Shown in pieces: positions 45,101-54,087 of a stretch of DNA of 64,000 nt. The DNA lies in NCBI RefSeq assembly GCF_021869765.1, contig NZ_CP084580.1:2480001-2544000 (forward strand). Reading direction: 5' to 3'. This DNA comes from Chryseobacterium sp. MEBOG06. GTDB taxonomy: Bacteria; Bacteroidota; Bacteroidia; Flavobacteriales; Weeksellaceae. The first letter of the stretch is position 1; the number at the start of each line of letters is the position of its first letter. The notes under the pieces were generated by a model. It saw nothing but the letters and a program-made list of their open reading frames with translations. It ran no database searches and had not been told where the DNA came from. A program made the translations under genes and the position numbers.

Positions 45101-46452
45101 TGAGCAACGGTGCGGGTGCTGAAGTACAAAGGCCATTAGCTACCGTAGTTATTGGAGGTCTCATGCTGGCAACCCTTTTAACCCTATTTGTACTGCCTAT
45201 TCTCTACGTCTTGTTTGAACATATTAATAAAGATAAAATGAAATTTTCTAAAAAACTCAACTATAAAAAACTGTCTGTTTTTCTGGTTTTACTTTCTTTT
45301 GGAAGCTTTAAGGCTCAGGAAAATATTACCTATGAGAAAGCTTTGGAAAAAGCTTTTCAACAGAACGGAACCCTTAAAAATTCAAAACTAATCTCTGAAT
45401 ATCAGGAAAAACTGAAAGCCAGCTATCTGGATATTCCCCAGCTGGAAGTTACCGGAGGATTCGGGCAGATTCAGGGCGAAGAGACGGATAATTCATTCGG
45501 GATCTCCCAAAGATTCAGCTTTCCTACCGTATATTCAAAAAGAAAGCAGATGCTCAATGCAGAGTGGACGGCAAGTGTGATTAGCCAAAACCTGACAAAA
45601 ACTCAGCTTACCAAAGAAGTGACGGATGTTTTCTACAGGACTTTAGTCCTTTTGGAAAAGAAAAAAATATTGGAATACATCAGCAAGCTTTACAATAATT
45701 TTGCTGAAAAAGCTGCTTTAAGGCTAAAAAAAGGAGAAGCCAATATTTTGGAGGAATCTACCGCCGAAATTCAAAAAGAACAGATAAAAGTACAATTAAG
45801 CAGCCTTGAAAATGATCTTAATGTAGCAAAACTTCAGCTTCAGCTTCTCTTGCAGTCTGAAAATCCTTACCAGCCTGTAGCAGATAAACCGATAATAGAT
45901 GTTGCCCTTCAGATTTCTGAGGATAAAGTAAAGCAGCATCCGGAGCTTCAGTATCTTCAGCAGCAGATCAAGGTGGGAGAAGCCGAAGTACAGCTGGAAA
46001 AAAGCAGATTGCTTCCAGATCTTCTTGTAGGATATACCAATCAGAGTATGAAAAACATCAACAATAACCGTTTCAATTCGGTTCAGGTGGGTGTTGGAAT
46101 CCCTTTGTTTACAAAAGGCCAGAGGGCAATGGCAAAAGCTGCACAGGCAAAAATTGCCATCACAGAAAATCAGTACCATCGAAAAGAAATTGAACTCAAA
46201 AACAGACTGGGGCAGCAGATCAGTAATTATGTAAATCAACAGAGAATCATTGAGAATTATGAGCAAAAACAGCTTCCAAAGTCCGAAACAATCTTAAAAA
46301 CAGCTCAAAAACAGATGGAAGTGGGAGAGATTGATTATCTGAACTGGGTAATACTGGTGAATCAGGCTGTAAAAACAAAAGCAGACTATATTGACCAGCT
46401 GGAAAGACTTAATCAGATCGGAGCGGAACTTAATTTCTTAATTTCAAAATAA
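42115..46452 (+). CDS. CusA/CzcA-type RND metal pump fused to a TolC-like outer-membrane factor
   Basis: About 1445 residues. Residues 1-1040 are a complete HME-RND pump: VKNKLIIALFTGG first span, LPIDAQPDITNNQVQI, and the proton-relay helix SLGALDFGLIVDGAVIIVEA with the D-x5-D-x6-E of heavy-metal exporters. At residue 1042 (ATG 45238) a new segment begins that looks like a normal secretion signal (LSVFLVLLSFGSFKAQ), followed by a TolC/CusC-type channel of about 380 residues with two outer-membrane efflux repeats. No stop separates them, so the inner-membrane pump and outer-membrane channel are one polypeptide, probably cleaved at the internal signal. I set the start at ATG 42115 (MLNKIIEFSVKN). 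An open frame back to 41893 has no family resemblance. Confidence 0.88.
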   Translation: MLNKIIEFSVKNKLIIALFTGGLILLGIYETTQLPIDAQPDITNNQVQIITTAPSYGAADIERLVTFPIEQSTSNISGITELRSLSRFGLSLVTVVFDDKTDVYWARQQVQERLQLVQDNIPEGIGKPELGPISTGLGEIFQYVVRAKKGYENVYDETELRTIQDWVVRRQLLGTKGVADVSSFGGKLKQYEIAINPNKLQAFNININDVFAALEKNNQNTGGAYIEKKETVLFIRSEGLLGSTEDIGGIQVAETKEGIPVHIKDVASVKIGFATRYGAMTYNDTGEVSGAIVLMLKGENANEVIGNIKQRLEKIQESLPEGVVIEPFLDRAKMVNNTISTVKTNLMEGALIVVFILVLFLGNFRAGLLVASVIPLAMLFAIIMMNIFRVGGNLMSLGALDFGLIVDGAVIIVEAVLHQLAHKKHFGKDNMLSKKEMDEQVSGSATKMVNSAVFGQIIILIVYLPIFTLQGIEGKMFKPMAQTVAFALIGAFILSLTYIPMMSSLVLSRKKKEKENISDRVMGKVEIGHQKLLMKALKFRKTIIISVLVLFAGAVYTLSKMGGEFIPSLEEGDFAVEMRVLQGSNINETKKITTQASGILLKQFPEIQKIVVKIGSAEIPTEPMPMDAGDMIIVLKPKKEWTSAKSFPELSDKMSKALTVIPGLTTSFQFPVQMRFNELMTGARQDVVCKIYGEDLDSLTVYAKKLGSIINTVKGAQDLYIEPVVGAPQVVIDYNRSELSRHNISVAEINRVINMAFAGQTAGALYEGEKKFDIVVRMDNEYKKDLTSIQNLLVPTASGEQIPLSQLAKVELKNSPNQIQREDTKRRIIVGFNARGKDVQTIVEELQHKVGKNLKFSPGYTISYGGTFENLNQAKSRLGVAVPISLVMIFLLLFFAFGSVKHSLLIYTAIPLSAIGGVYFLALRGMPFSISAGVGFIALFGVAVLNGIVLISEFNRLKNNGLKNTSRIVLMGTRIRLRPVLMTAFVASLGFLPMALSNGAGAEVQRPLATVVIGGLMLATLLTLFVLPILYVLFEHINKDKMKFSKKLNYKKLSVFLVLLSFGSFKAQENITYEKALEKAFQQNGTLKNSKLISEYQEKLKASYLDIPQLEVTGGFGQIQGEETDNSFGISQRFSFPTVYSKRKQMLNAEWTASVISQNLTKTQLTKEVTDVFYRTLVLLEKKKILEYISKLYNNFAEKAALRLKKGEANILEESTAEIQKEQIKVQLSSLENDLNVAKLQLQLLLQSENPYQPVADKPIIDVALQISEDKVKQHPELQYLQQQIKVGEAEVQLEKSRLLPDLLVGYTNQSMKNINNNRFNSVQVGVGIPLFTKGQRAMAKAAQAKIAITENQYHRKEIELKNRLGQQISNYVNQQRIIENYEQKQLPKSETILKTAQKQMEVGEIDYLNWVILVNQAVKTKADYIDQLERLNQIGAELNFLISK

Positions 46453-46459
46453 CAGCGTA

Positions 46460-47611
46460 ATGCATTTCAAAAAAATATCAGTATACAGCCTGGCCTTAGC
46501 ATTTGTTTTATCTTCTTGTTCAGGAAAAAAAGAAGAAGAAAAAACGGTCTATGAAAACAAAAAGTTTAGTAAAAGCACTGAAAATACAGTACATCTTACA
46601 GAAAAACAGCTTCAATCTGTAGGGTTAACCACCACCTCCATTCAAGACAGGAATATGGAAAAACTGGTACGTCTGAACGGTAAAGCAGAGATTGCCCCGT
46701 CACATATCAGCTCTATTTCAAGTATTATGGGAGGGCACATCAAGTCCGTTAATGTGATCAATGGAAGCCATTTCACTAAAGGGCAGATATTGGCCGTGGT
46801 GGAAGACCCGCAGTTCATACAGCTTCAGCAGGATTATCTGGTTACAAAAGCTCAGCTTGAAGCCGCACGACTGAATTTTAACCGTCAGAAAGACCTTAAT
46901 ACAAGCAAAGCCAGCAGCGACAAGACGATGGAGATGGCTCAGGCAGACTACGCGACTCTGAATGCCACCCTGAAAGGACTTGAAGAAAAACTTCGGATCA
47001 TAGGAATAAGTGCTAAAGGCTTAACCACCGGAAATATCAGAAGCCGGATTAATATTTATGCTCCGTTCACAGGTTTTGTAAGCAAAATTTCAGTGAATAA
47101 CGGACAATATATCAATCCGGCAGATACTTTATTTGAACTCATCAATCCTTCGGGATTACTGTTGGAACTGAAGGTTTTTGAAAATGATGTGAATGATGTG
47201 AAAGTAGGCCAGGAAATTTTAGTTTACAATAACCAGAAGCCGGACGTGAAGTCAAACGCTAAAATTGTAAGTGTAGTTCCAAGTATTGAAAACGGAGGTT
47301 CTGCCACAGCTGTAGCCAAACTTTCTTCTGTAAATTCTGATTTTGTAAAAGGAATGTATGTGAATGCAGAAGTGAATATCAGCAGCCGTTATACACAGGG
47401 ACTTCCCAATGAAGCGGTGGTGGCTTATGAAAACAAAAATTATGTTTTTGAAGATCTTGGAAAGTCAAATTATAAAATGATCCCTGTGGTTGCCGGAATT
47501 TCTGATGATCAGTTCACGGAGATTGTAAAAGCAGATTTTCTAAAGGATAAGAAAATTGTACAGAAAGGAGCTTACAGTCTGCTGATGATGCTTAAAAATA
47601 AAGCTGAATAA
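46460..47611 (+). CDS. Efflux RND periplasmic adaptor (CusB/CzcB-like) lipoprotein
   Basis: A 383-residue membrane-fusion protein. It starts with a lipoprotein signal (LALAFVLSSCSGKKEEE, cysteine at the lipobox), then a barrel-sandwich (GGHIKSVNVINGSHFTKGQILAVVED), a helical hairpin and the second lipoyl half (IYAPFTGFVSKISVNNGQYIN), ending in beta-barrel/proximal domains. It would link the RND pump to the channel. The gene begins seven bases after the fused pump-channel gene. The order CzcA-CzcC fusion then CzcB differs from the proteobacterial CBA order. A metal-binding N-terminus (Met/His rich) is not evident, so the cation is undetermined. Confidence 0.9.
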   Translation: MHFKKISVYSLALAFVLSSCSGKKEEEKTVYENKKFSKSTENTVHLTEKQLQSVGLTTTSIQDRNMEKLVRLNGKAEIAPSHISSISSIMGGHIKSVNVINGSHFTKGQILAVVEDPQFIQLQQDYLVTKAQLEAARLNFNRQKDLNTSKASSDKTMEMAQADYATLNATLKGLEEKLRIIGISAKGLTTGNIRSRINIYAPFTGFVSKISVNNGQYINPADTLFELINPSGLLLELKVFENDVNDVKVGQEILVYNNQKPDVKSNAKIVSVVPSIENGGSATAVAKLSSVNSDFVKGMYVNAEVNISSRYTQGLPNEAVVAYENKNYVFEDLGKSNYKMIPVVAGISDDQFTEIVKADFLKDKKIVQKGAYSLLMMLKNKAE

Positions 47612-47973
47612 CAGAACTGTGAGATTGATATAAAATCTATTCTATCTAAGGGAGCAAAAGAGAACTATTTTAGAAACTGATCTTTTTTGCTTCCTTTTTT
47701 TATATTCCGTTTCGAACTATATACTTTAAATACACTAAATAGAAGAAATCTGAATTCTAAGCAAATAGAAATGGTTCGATTAAAAAAACAGTGTGTTTCT
47801 TATTTTTTATATGAAAAAAAATCTTTTTCTGTTTCAAAAACCTTTCATTTAAAAAAATGCTTTCGAAAAGAATGATATTTGACAGGTTTTTGAATATTAA
47901 AAGTATTATTTAATGCATAGCTCATGGTAAAATAATATATTTAGGAAGTGAATAGTTTTAAGAGGATTTTTAG
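47612..47973. other. AT-rich intergenic region, 362 bp
   Basis: Long A and T runs and no supported gene. A 62-codon frame at 47687-47875 is low-complexity (lysine/phenylalanine-rich) and has no family resemblance. No terminator hairpin is clear after the adaptor gene. Confidence 0.35.
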
Positions 47974-49818
47974 ATGTATTACGAAAAGAACTTTTATCGA
48001 AAATATATGACAAAAAAACCTTTGCACAATTTCCATATTCCGGTAATGGGTCTGGCTTACACAATAGACAGCCCGATCCGTGTAGCACAATATGGAATAT
48101 CTTCCGTAATTTCTATTATTGATGACGAAATTTTGGAAAAAATGAAAAACTTTTATAACAGGAAGTTCAACCTGGATTATTTAGGAATTTCAACAAAAAC
48201 GGAAGATTACAGAGCGAAAAGAATTACTGCCTATCTTGATATGGTAGATGATATCGTGAATGAAAAATTTGAATCTTTCAAACAGGAAATCAGCAAAAAT
48301 AAAGAGTCTTTAAAAGACTTTATGGCAATGTTGCCCAATACTTCAGATTTGAAGAACAGCCTTCAGAGTTTTATAAACCAAAAGGATAACTGGAGCTCAA
48401 ATATTAAAAATTTTATTGAGTCCAATTTAAAACCGGGAAGTATTGACGTAAACATCATGACGAAAGTTGATAAAGATAATTATCAGAAAAATGAACAGCT
48501 TCCGGTGATGTACAATGATGCTCATGCTTCACTTCGTGGATTTGCAATGAGTAAATTATCTTCTTCTATGGTTCTTTCTGCAGGGATGAATCCCCGCCTG
48601 TATAGTTATATGGAAGAATTTGAAGACTTCTTTCCGGATGACAAAGGAATCATAAAAAAGAAAATCATCCTTAAGGTGAGTGATTTCCGCTCTGCAATGA
48701 TTCAGGGGAATTTTCTGGCGAAAAAAGGGCTGTGGGTTTCCGAATACAGGATAGAGTCCGGACTGAACTGTGGTGGGCATGCATTTGCTACCGACGGGAT
48801 GCTTCTGGGCCCGATCATGGAGGAATTTAAGCAGAAAAAAAATGATCTGATACAGTCAGCCCATGCTTTAATGAGTACTGCTTTGGAGCAAAAAGGAAAA
48901 CCTGCTGTTTCTGAGCCTTTAGAAATGAAAATTACGGTTCAGGGAGGAGTAGGAACTTCCGAAGAGCATGATTTTTTACTTGCCAATTATGATGTAGACA
49001 GCGTTGGATGGGGATCTCCATTTCTATTAGTACCTGAAGCCACTTCAGTAGATAAAGAAACCAGAAACCTTCTATTACAGTCTAAACAGGAAGACCTTTA
49101 TCTGAGTAATATTTCGCCTTTAGGAGTGCCCTTCAATACCGTAAAAGGGACCTCCAATGAAATACTGAAATATAAAAAAGAGTCCAATGGCAAATATGGA
49201 AGCTCATGCCCTAAGAAATTACTGGCATTGAGTAAAGAATTTTCACAGGAAGGAACTTGTACAGCTTCAAAGAAATACCAGGATATTAAACTCCGTGAGC
49301 TTGATGCTGAGCGAGAGAGCTTAACGATACGAGAGTTTGAAAAAAAGAAAGCTGAAATTACCGATAAAGCCTGCCTTTGTGTAGGGTTGGTGAACGCTGC
49401 CTATATGGAACAAAACCTTGAAATAAAAGGCGAAAAACAAGGTGTAGTAATATGTCCGGGACCGAATATTGCGTTTTTTGATAAAGAAGTTTCCCTTTCG
49501 GAAATGGTAAAGCATATCTATGGAAACACCAATATTCTTTCTGACAATAACCGCCCGAATATGTTCATCAATGAACTGAAAATGTATATCGACTATTTGA
49601 AAAAGGAAATTACAGATTCTACCGTTCAGATTACAGCTTCCCAATCCAAAAAGTGGAATACCTTTAAGAAAAATGTATTGGAGGGAATTGATTATTATAA
49701 CAATCTGTTTACAACATCATCATTCTTTAGTAACAGGTTACAAACCATAAACCTGCAATTGCAGGAATATAAACTAATGCTGACAGCCATTGAGGTTCCT
49801 CAGGTTGCAAAGCAATAG
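47974..49818 (+). CDS. Nitronate-monooxygenase-like FMN TIM-barrel protein of unknown role
   Basis: A 614-residue cytosolic protein. The N-terminal block HIPVMGLAYTIDSPIRVAQY, then GISSVIS, has the shape of the first strand and loop of nitronate monooxygenase/2-nitropropane dioxygenase. ESGLNCGGHAF (261-271) fits the catalytic EAGGH block, with cysteine C266 beside the histidine. TVQGGVGTSEEHDFLLANYD (321-340) then VGWGSPFLLVPEAT fits the phosphate-binding GG and GTxFL strands. It is almost twice the usual length, with a helical insert (about 85-170) and a long C-terminal part containing C412, C429, C467 and C469. An AGAGGA seven bases before 47974 supports that start, but ATG 48007 (MTKKPLHNFHIPV) is a good alternative. 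Confidence 0.6.
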   Translation: MYYEKNFYRKYMTKKPLHNFHIPVMGLAYTIDSPIRVAQYGISSVISIIDDEILEKMKNFYNRKFNLDYLGISTKTEDYRAKRITAYLDMVDDIVNEKFESFKQEISKNKESLKDFMAMLPNTSDLKNSLQSFINQKDNWSSNIKNFIESNLKPGSIDVNIMTKVDKDNYQKNEQLPVMYNDAHASLRGFAMSKLSSSMVLSAGMNPRLYSYMEEFEDFFPDDKGIIKKKIILKVSDFRSAMIQGNFLAKKGLWVSEYRIESGLNCGGHAFATDGMLLGPIMEEFKQKKNDLIQSAHALMSTALEQKGKPAVSEPLEMKITVQGGVGTSEEHDFLLANYDVDSVGWGSPFLLVPEATSVDKETRNLLLQSKQEDLYLSNISPLGVPFNTVKGTSNEILKYKKESNGKYGSSCPKKLLALSKEFSQEGTCTASKKYQDIKLRELDAERESLTIREFEKKKAEITDKACLCVGLVNAAYMEQNLEIKGEKQGVVICPGPNIAFFDKEVSLSEMVKHIYGNTNILSDNNRPNMFINELKMYIDYLKKEITDSTVQITASQSKKWNTFKKNVLEGIDYYNNLFTTSSFFSNRLQTINLQLQEYKLMLTAIEVPQVAKQ

Positions 49819-49841
49819 TATTTTTTTAATTGATAGAGTAT

Positions 49842-49875
49842 AAAACAGTCTTCTTCTGAAGGCTGTTTTTTTATT
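49842..49875 (+). terminator. Rho-independent terminator
   Basis: AAAACAGTCTTC (49842-49853) pairs with GAAGGCTGTTTT (49858-49869) with one G-U pair, followed by T's. Confidence 0.88.
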
Positions 49876-50014
49876 TTTAAACTTCATCTTTATCAAAAAA
49901 AGTGAGTAATGACAAGTGTTTTCATTTATATTAACTATAAAAGGAATGGCTATTTTGAATCTTACATCTGCCTTTATATTCCTTACCTTAGAGGTTACTA
50001 AGTAAAATTATTTT

Positions 50015-50959
50015 ATGGAAAAAAGAAAGATCAAAAATACGGATCTGGCAGTAGCCCCTATCAATTTTGGAGGGAATGTTTTCGGATGGACTCTGGACGA
50101 AAAACAGTCTTTTGATATATTGGACCGCTTTACAGATGCCGGATTCAATTTTGTAGATACAGCAGATACGTATTCATGGTGGGTCAATGGAAAAGGCGGT
50201 CAATCTGAAGAAATCATCGGGAAATGGATGAAGAGCCGTGCAAACCGTAAGGATATTGTACTGGCCACCAAGGTGGGCTCTGAAACAAAAGAGCATGGTT
50301 TTGATATCAGTAAAAAACATATCTTACAATCGGTGGATGAATCGCTGCAAAGACTTCAGACTGATCATATTGATATTTACTATACTCACTTTGATGATCA
50401 TACCACTCCGGTAGAAGAAACTCTTTCTGCATATGATGAGATCATTAAAGCAGGAAAAGTACGTTATATTGCAGCTTCCAATCTTTCCCCGGAACGTCTG
50501 AAAGCCTCATTTGAAGCTTCCGAGAAATACAATCTGCCTAAATATGCAGCACTACAGCCTCATTACAACCTTATGGAAAGAGAAGGCTTTGAAAAAAATT
50601 ATGCTCCGCTGGTTGAGCAGTTTGATCTTAGCGTATTTCCATATTGGTCATTAGCCGCAGGATTTTTAACAGGAAAATACCGTAATGAAGCAGATCTTGC
50701 TAAAAGTGCGAGAGGAGAAGGAGTAAGAAAGTACTTGAATGCTAAAGGTATTGAAGTATTAAAAGCTTTGGATCAGGTAGGAGAGAAGCATCAGTCTCCT
50801 CAAAGTACGGTTGCTCTTGCCTGGTTATTGGCCAATCCTTTGATTACGGCACCTATTGTAAGTGCTACCAGCGCTTCACAGCTCGACACCTTATTCAGTG
50901 CCCCGAAACTGGTTTTAGATCAGGAAGATATTGATTTGCTGAATAAAGCAAGTCATTAG
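50015..50959 (+). CDS. Aldo/keto reductase
   Basis: A 314-residue (alpha/beta)8 NADPH-dependent reductase. The catalytic tetrad is visible: aspartate and tyrosine in FVDTADTYSWW, lysine in VLATKVGSE and histidine in IDIYYTHFDDH. Cofactor-site blocks YIAASNLSPERL and the C-terminal TAPIVSATSASQLD are present. It belongs to the YajO/Tas-like soluble reductases that act on aldehydes or sugars, with the exact substrate unknown. It stands alone between two terminators. Confidence 0.9.
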   Translation: MEKRKIKNTDLAVAPINFGGNVFGWTLDEKQSFDILDRFTDAGFNFVDTADTYSWWVNGKGGQSEEIIGKWMKSRANRKDIVLATKVGSETKEHGFDISKKHILQSVDESLQRLQTDHIDIYYTHFDDHTTPVEETLSAYDEIIKAGKVRYIAASNLSPERLKASFEASEKYNLPKYAALQPHYNLMEREGFEKNYAPLVEQFDLSVFPYWSLAAGFLTGKYRNEADLAKSARGEGVRKYLNAKGIEVLKALDQVGEKHQSPQSTVALAWLLANPLITAPIVSATSASQLDTLFSAPKLVLDQEDIDLLNKASH

Positions 50960-50987
50960 TCTTCACCTTTCATTATACATTAAAATG

Positions 50988-51018
50988 AAATCCGTTCAAT
51001 ACTGAACGGATTTTTTAT
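50988..51018. terminator. Bidirectional terminator
   Basis: AAATCCGTTCA (50988-50998) pairs perfectly with TGAACGGATTT (51003-51013) around an ATAC loop, followed by T's. It lies between the convergent aldo/keto reductase and ClC genes. Confidence 0.9.
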
Positions 51019-51039
51019 TGATAATGGTTTAAATTTTTA

Positions 51040-52989
51040 TTAATCAGAATACTCTTTCAGCAGTTGCCTGTAGCTCATCAGAATAGAAGATTTTGAAATA
51101 AATCCGATGAAATCATTGTTATCACTTACCACCGGAAGATTCCATACTCCTGTATCATCAAAGATCTGAAGGATTTCCAATGGCTTGTTCTCACGGTGAA
51201 GTATCGCCAGAGGAGCTTTCATCACCTGAATTATTTTTTCCAGCGGATCAATATCTTTATTGAACAGATAAGGTCTTACATCATCCAGAGTAAGAACTCC
51301 TTTCAGTTTCCGGTTATCATCCACTACAGCAAAGATATTTTTATTTCCATTTTTCACCAGTTCAAACAACTCTGAAATGGGGTCATTTTCATTGATGGTC
51401 TGCGAATATTTATCTATAAAATCATCTGTTCTTAAGGCAAAAAGAAGGTTTTTATCGTGCTTGCTGGTAAATATTTTCCCTTCATCAGCCAATGATTTCA
51501 GTTCCGGAGAAATAGGAGAGAACCATTTGGCGATAAGGTAAGATATCACAGAGGCGATCATTAAAGGAATGAAAAGATCATAGCCATAACTGGATTCCGC
51601 AATCAGAAATATAGCGGTAAGAGGTGCATACAGTACACCACTCATTGCACCTGCCATTCCTACCAGAACCAGATTGGTCACCGGAACATCTGTAAATCCC
51701 AAATGCTGACAAATTAATGCAAATAAATACCCTAAAGTACCTCCTGCAAAAAGTGAAGGTGCAAAATTACCTCCGTTTCCACCACTGAATATAGTAAAAG
51801 AAGTCGCAAAAGCCTTTAAAAGCAACACTAAAATCAAAAATATAATAATGGTCCAGTCCCCGATTTCAAAATATCTGAAAAAGCTGTTCTCAATAATTGA
51901 ATAGGTATTTCCGTTAGTAAAAGCTTTTACCGTTTCATATCCCTCTCCGAATAAGGGAGGAAAAAGAACACATAATAAGGAAAGAACAGCACCTCCAAAC
52001 ATCGCCTTACGCATTCTTGAAAGCTGGAGCCCTTTTATAAAGTGTTCTACTTTCTGAGAGATTATAACAAAATAGCGGGCATACAAACCGGTAACAAGCC
52101 CCAAAATAAGATAATAAGGTACATTTTTATAATTGAAAGGATCTCTTGTATAAAATCTGAAAAGAACATCTTCCTGAAGAAGTATTCTTGATAAAAGACT
52201 TCCACAGACTGCTGCTACTACCAGTGGAATAAAATCAGTAAATACAACTCCGGTCAGCAGGATCTCAAATGCAAACATAATCCCTGCAATAGGTGCATTG
52301 AAGGCAGAAGCAATCCCTGCCGTTGCTCCCGCAGCCAGAAGCAGTGTACGCTCTTTATAGCTGAGCCTGTAGGTCTGTGCATAGTTTGAACCAATAGCAG
52401 CTCCTGTAACGGCAATGGGGCTTTCTAACCCTGCTGATCCTCCCAACCCGACTGTAATGGCGCTCTGAATCACCTGCGAATACATTTTAACAGAAGCTAC
52501 AATGCTGGAATTCTGTGCGATTTCATAAAGAATAGCACCAATACCTTTTCTGTCCTGTCCTTTAAACAAGGTTAAAACAATTAGCGTTGTAAGCACAATC
52601 CCTAAAAAAGGAAAAACGATATAAAATAAAATCTGATATTCAAAATGAACTTTATTCGTAATGAAGTAATGAATGTTGTGTACCAGAGTTTTCAAAATAA
52701 CTCCGGCAAGGCCAGCCGTACAGCCTACAAGGATTCCGGAAAGTACAAGAAACTGGTTTCTGCTCAGTCTGTTGTTCAGCCAATGCAGAATAAGCTCGTA
52801 ACTGCGCGCTTTTTCCAATCCATATTTCTGGAAGTCTCTTTTAAATTTAAGAAAACTTAGGTACTTTTTTTTGTTGTGAATTTTCACCTGGAAGAATTTT
52901 AATACTGTGATCAGTTTGATCCAGTTCCGTAAATTTATGAAATATCTTATAAAATACCTAAAAAGGACTTTTTTAAACCAATACAACAT
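51040..52989 (-). CDS. ClC-family chloride channel/antiporter with CBS domains
   Basis: A 649-residue membrane protein. The ClC selectivity signatures are visible: GLGGSAGLESPIAVTGAAIG with the gating glutamate, ASAFNAPIAGIMFAFEILLTG and GGNGGNFAPSLFAGGTLGYL. Residues about 515-645 are two CBS domains (PISELFELVKNGNKNIFAVVD; KPLEILQIFDDTGVWNLPVVS) that bind adenine nucleotides and gate transport. The first 75 residues (LysPhe-rich, MLYWFKKVLFRYF) are unusual, and a shorter start inside is possible. It probably moves chloride or fluoride across the inner membrane. The gene is monocistronic. Confidence 0.9.
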   Translation of the reverse strand: MLYWFKKVLFRYFIRYFINLRNWIKLITVLKFFQVKIHNKKKYLSFLKFKRDFQKYGLEKARSYELILHWLNNRLSRNQFLVLSGILVGCTAGLAGVILKTLVHNIHYFITNKVHFEYQILFYIVFPFLGIVLTTLIVLTLFKGQDRKGIGAILYEIAQNSSIVASVKMYSQVIQSAITVGLGGSAGLESPIAVTGAAIGSNYAQTYRLSYKERTLLLAAGATAGIASAFNAPIAGIMFAFEILLTGVVFTDFIPLVVAAVCGSLLSRILLQEDVLFRFYTRDPFNYKNVPYYLILGLVTGLYARYFVIISQKVEHFIKGLQLSRMRKAMFGGAVLSLLCVLFPPLFGEGYETVKAFTNGNTYSIIENSFFRYFEIGDWTIIIFLILVLLLKAFATSFTIFSGGNGGNFAPSLFAGGTLGYLFALICQHLGFTDVPVTNLVLVGMAGAMSGVLYAPLTAIFLIAESSYGYDLFIPLMIASVISYLIAKWFSPISPELKSLADEGKIFTSKHDKNLLFALRTDDFIDKYSQTINENDPISELFELVKNGNKNIFAVVDDNRKLKGVLTLDDVRPYLFNKDIDPLEKIIQVMKAPLAILHRENKPLEILQIFDDTGVWNLPVVSDNNDFIGFISKSSILMSYRQLLKEYSD

Positions 52990-53046
52990 CTGGTATTAAA
53001 AAACATTTAATCCCTTACAATCAGAAGATAATAGTAATTTTTCAGA

Positions 53047-54039
53047 TTATACTATTTTTTTTGTTTTGCCTGAAAACAGGACGCCTAATGCTATTGCTGC
53101 TATAATTCCGGCACCTGCCCGAATTACTGTTTTTGAAGATAAGGAGAATACTGTTTTTCCATGAATTTCCATATTACCCTGTGACGGTTGCAGCACATTC
53201 CCTATCGTATTTTCATCTTTACGCGATTTTCTGATTGCCAGGCGCATTCCCGCAGATGAGAGGTGGCGGATAGCCCCGGGAAACATTTCATATAAGTTTT
53301 TAAACACTATCGCTGACCAGTCAGGATAGTTTGCCGCCACGGGATTTTTTGCTGTTTTTACAATGGAAGCGGCGAGTTTACGTGGGTCAAATGAAGGATA
53401 GGGAGTACCGATTGACATTCCGGAATAATTGGCAGCATGTTCTATTCCTGATGACTTCTGGAATCCAGGGTAGAGGGCACAGATATGAATGTCGGGGAAA
53501 TCTGAAACTTCTCCCTGAAGAGTTTCTACCATTCCCCTAATGCCAAATTTTGAAGCTGTATATGCTGCACTGTAAGGAGCAGGAACCCATCCTGCAATTG
53601 AAACATTATTAATTAAAACACCTCTTTTCTGCTTTTTAAACACCGGCAATACAGCATGCGCAGAATACATATATCCCAGAAGGTTTGTTTTAATAACCTG
53701 CTCAGTCACTTCCTGGGGGATTTCCTCAAACCTGCCCAAAGCCATAACTCCTGCATTGTTTACCCAATAATCAATCTTTCCACTGAATTCTATCGCTTCA
53801 TCCACAAGATGCTGTACATCTTTAGCTACAGAAGTATCCGTAGGTACAGCAAGCACATTGGCTCCAAGTTTCCGGCATATTTCTGCAGTTTCATTAAGTG
53901 CTTTTTCCCCCCTTGCAGCAAGAATAAGGTCTGCTCCCTGTTCAGCAAAAGCTTCTGCTGTGGCTTTACCGATTCCGCTTGAGGCTCCGGTAATGACAAC
54001 TGTTTCTCCAAAAAAAGGAGGTTTTCTTTGATTTTTCAT
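53047..54039 (-). CDS. SDR-family oxidoreductase with C-terminal membrane segment
   Basis: A 330-residue classical short-chain dehydrogenase: TGASSGIGKATAEAF cofactor motif, NNAGVMALG, the serine in NNVSIAGWV, and YSAAYTASKFG with tyrosine and lysine. The C-terminal 30 residues (IRAGAGIIAAIALGVLFSG) form a hydrophobic tail that may anchor it to the inner membrane, with a basic end. It resembles DltE/YqjQ-like SDRs of unknown substrate. It is 48 bases downstream of the NADH dehydrogenase gene on the same strand, and the two could share a transcript. Confidence 0.88.
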   Translation of the reverse strand: MKNQRKPPFFGETVVITGASSGIGKATAEAFAEQGADLILAARGEKALNETAEICRKLGANVLAVPTDTSVAKDVQHLVDEAIEFSGKIDYWVNNAGVMALGRFEEIPQEVTEQVIKTNLLGYMYSAHAVLPVFKKQKRGVLINNVSIAGWVPAPYSAAYTASKFGIRGMVETLQGEVSDFPDIHICALYPGFQKSSGIEHAANYSGMSIGTPYPSFDPRKLAASIVKTAKNPVAANYPDWSAIVFKNLYEMFPGAIRHLSSAGMRLAIRKSRKDENTIGNVLQPSQGNMEIHGKTVFSLSSKTVIRAGAGIIAAIALGVLFSGKTKKIV

Positions 54040-54087
54040 ACTATTGGAATTTGAATGTGTTTAGAATTATTATTTTCGTTCTGATGA

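Noticed and set aside
47687..47875. A 62-codon frame in the gap after the efflux adaptor
   Set aside because: Low-complexity Lys/Phe-rich translation of A/T runs.
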